Source of the DNA: Entrophospora sp. SA101
Lineage: Eukaryota; Glomeromycota; Glomeromycetes; Entrophosporales; Entrophosporaceae
Assembly: GCA_958430865.1 (NCBI GenBank)
Contig: CAUDNR010004285.1
Location: forward strand, 13,772 to 45,828
Reading direction: 5' to 3'
DNA: 32,057 bases
The position numbers and the translations under genes are program-made. The notes below the pieces were generated by a model. That model was not told the origin of the DNA and did no database searches. It saw nothing but the letters and a program-made list of their open reading frames with translations. Positions 31,610 to 32,057 of the stretch are shown here, one piece after another (the first letter of the stretch is position 1; the number at the start of each line of letters is the position of its first letter).

Positions 31610-32057
31610 TCAGGTTCTTGGCTTCAAATAATGATCTTTGCCAGGTATCATTCTTCATTGTATTGGTTTTGAGTTGATAGGGGGGTTACCTGAGCTACTT
31701 GTCACGAGTTTGCTTAGCAAGTTGTGGAATTCAAAAGAGCCATAATCATCATATTCCAGTGGAGGTGATAGCTTAATGCTTTAGCTCAGGTAATTCATTC
31801 AGTCCACAAAAACATACAATACTTTGATAAATGTGTTATTGGTGCAACTAAAGAATAGAAAGGGCCTTGGATTCAAGTGATTTTCTTCCATGCAAGAAAG
31901 AATATTTTATTAAATCTGACATCTATATTCAATATGTTGGATTTATTTCAAACTCTGCAAAATGTTTTCATCAGGTCATTATATGGGGGCTGTTCTAGGA
32001 AAAAGTGGGTTTCGACCCTCAGATTCAAAAATGAGATATTTATACCAAATTAATCTA

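Larger units (their letters stand above)
24077..32057 (-). repeat. Right arm of the giant inverted repeat
   Basis: This is the reverse-complement partner of the left arm. It is 16 bp longer because, inside the inner hAT-like element, it has 36 extra bases (about 24405-24440) and 6 extra bases (near 24195-24205) and lacks 26 bases of the left copy's subterminal GTATAGT repeats. Outside that element the two arms keep exact mirror coordinates. Contents are those of the left arm in opposite orientation. Confidence 0.97.

Noticed and set aside
1..32057. Maverick/Polinton, virophage-like element or linear mitochondrial plasmid bounded by terminal inverted repeats
   Set aside because: The overall size fits, but 8-kb arms are much longer than known for these elements. 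No protein-primed DNA polymerase, integrase, ATPase, capsid or RNA polymerase frame is present. The core gene has spliceosomal introns and eukaryotic signalling domains.

Overview
ORGANISM. The window is very AT-rich eukaryotic nuclear DNA. Its short GT..AG introns (59-100 bp), dense decayed transposons and MITEs, and gene types point to an arbuscular mycorrhizal fungus (Glomeromycotina, Rhizophagus/Gigaspora-like). The strongest marker is a kinase relic on the minus strand near 16.2-16.9 kb. It carries the CxxC..WCQSC / LEWIPYDQ / VYK layout of the hugely expanded kinase family of these fungi. A BTB-domain relic and a MULE transposase relic fit the same lineage. The assignment rests on remembered family patterns, not on a search.

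LAYOUT. The dominant structure is a giant inverted repeat. Bases 1-7965 reappear reverse-complemented at 24077-32057, so base i pairs with base 32058-i from the outer ends to about 7620. I saw no difference in the outer 7.6 kb where I compared it, homopolymer lengths included. Divergence (SNPs plus three indels) begins abruptly inside a hAT-like element that forms the inner edge of both arms (7310-7965 and 24077-24748). Homology stops exactly at that element's terminus. The arms hold no intact gene: tandem AT repeats, a minisatellite, a degenerate 35-bp repeat, a GC-elevated block and a broken MULE transposase.

The central 16.1 kb is single-copy. On the minus strand it carries one convincing multi-exon gene (12309-14778, 4 exons, 732 aa). 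It encodes ubiquitin-like repeats, one of them a canonical 76-residue ubiquitin unit ending LKLRGG, then a ZZ zinc finger, then an iodothyronine-deiodinase-like thioredoxin-fold domain with Cys in place of selenocysteine. On the plus strand at 20391-20687 is a small secreted 12-cysteine protein. Between and around them lie a stop-ridden kinase pseudogene, a BTB fragment, several MITE-like elements (one nested in a tandem repeat beside a recognisable empty site), a 56-bp-arm hairpin, a five-copy array of about 178 bp, and pogo-like and hAT-like termini. A 10-N assembly gap at 15983-15992 means the two halves are joined by scaffolding.

INTERPRETATION. Nothing here looks like the gene set of a self-mobile giant element: no recombinase, polymerase or capsid gene is intact. 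The best reading is a very recent inverted segmental duplication whose breakpoint lies in a hAT-like element, or an assembly artefact that placed one repeat block at both ends. The gap makes the artefact reading a serious alternative. The most novel protein is the ubiquitin-ZZ-deiodinase fusion.
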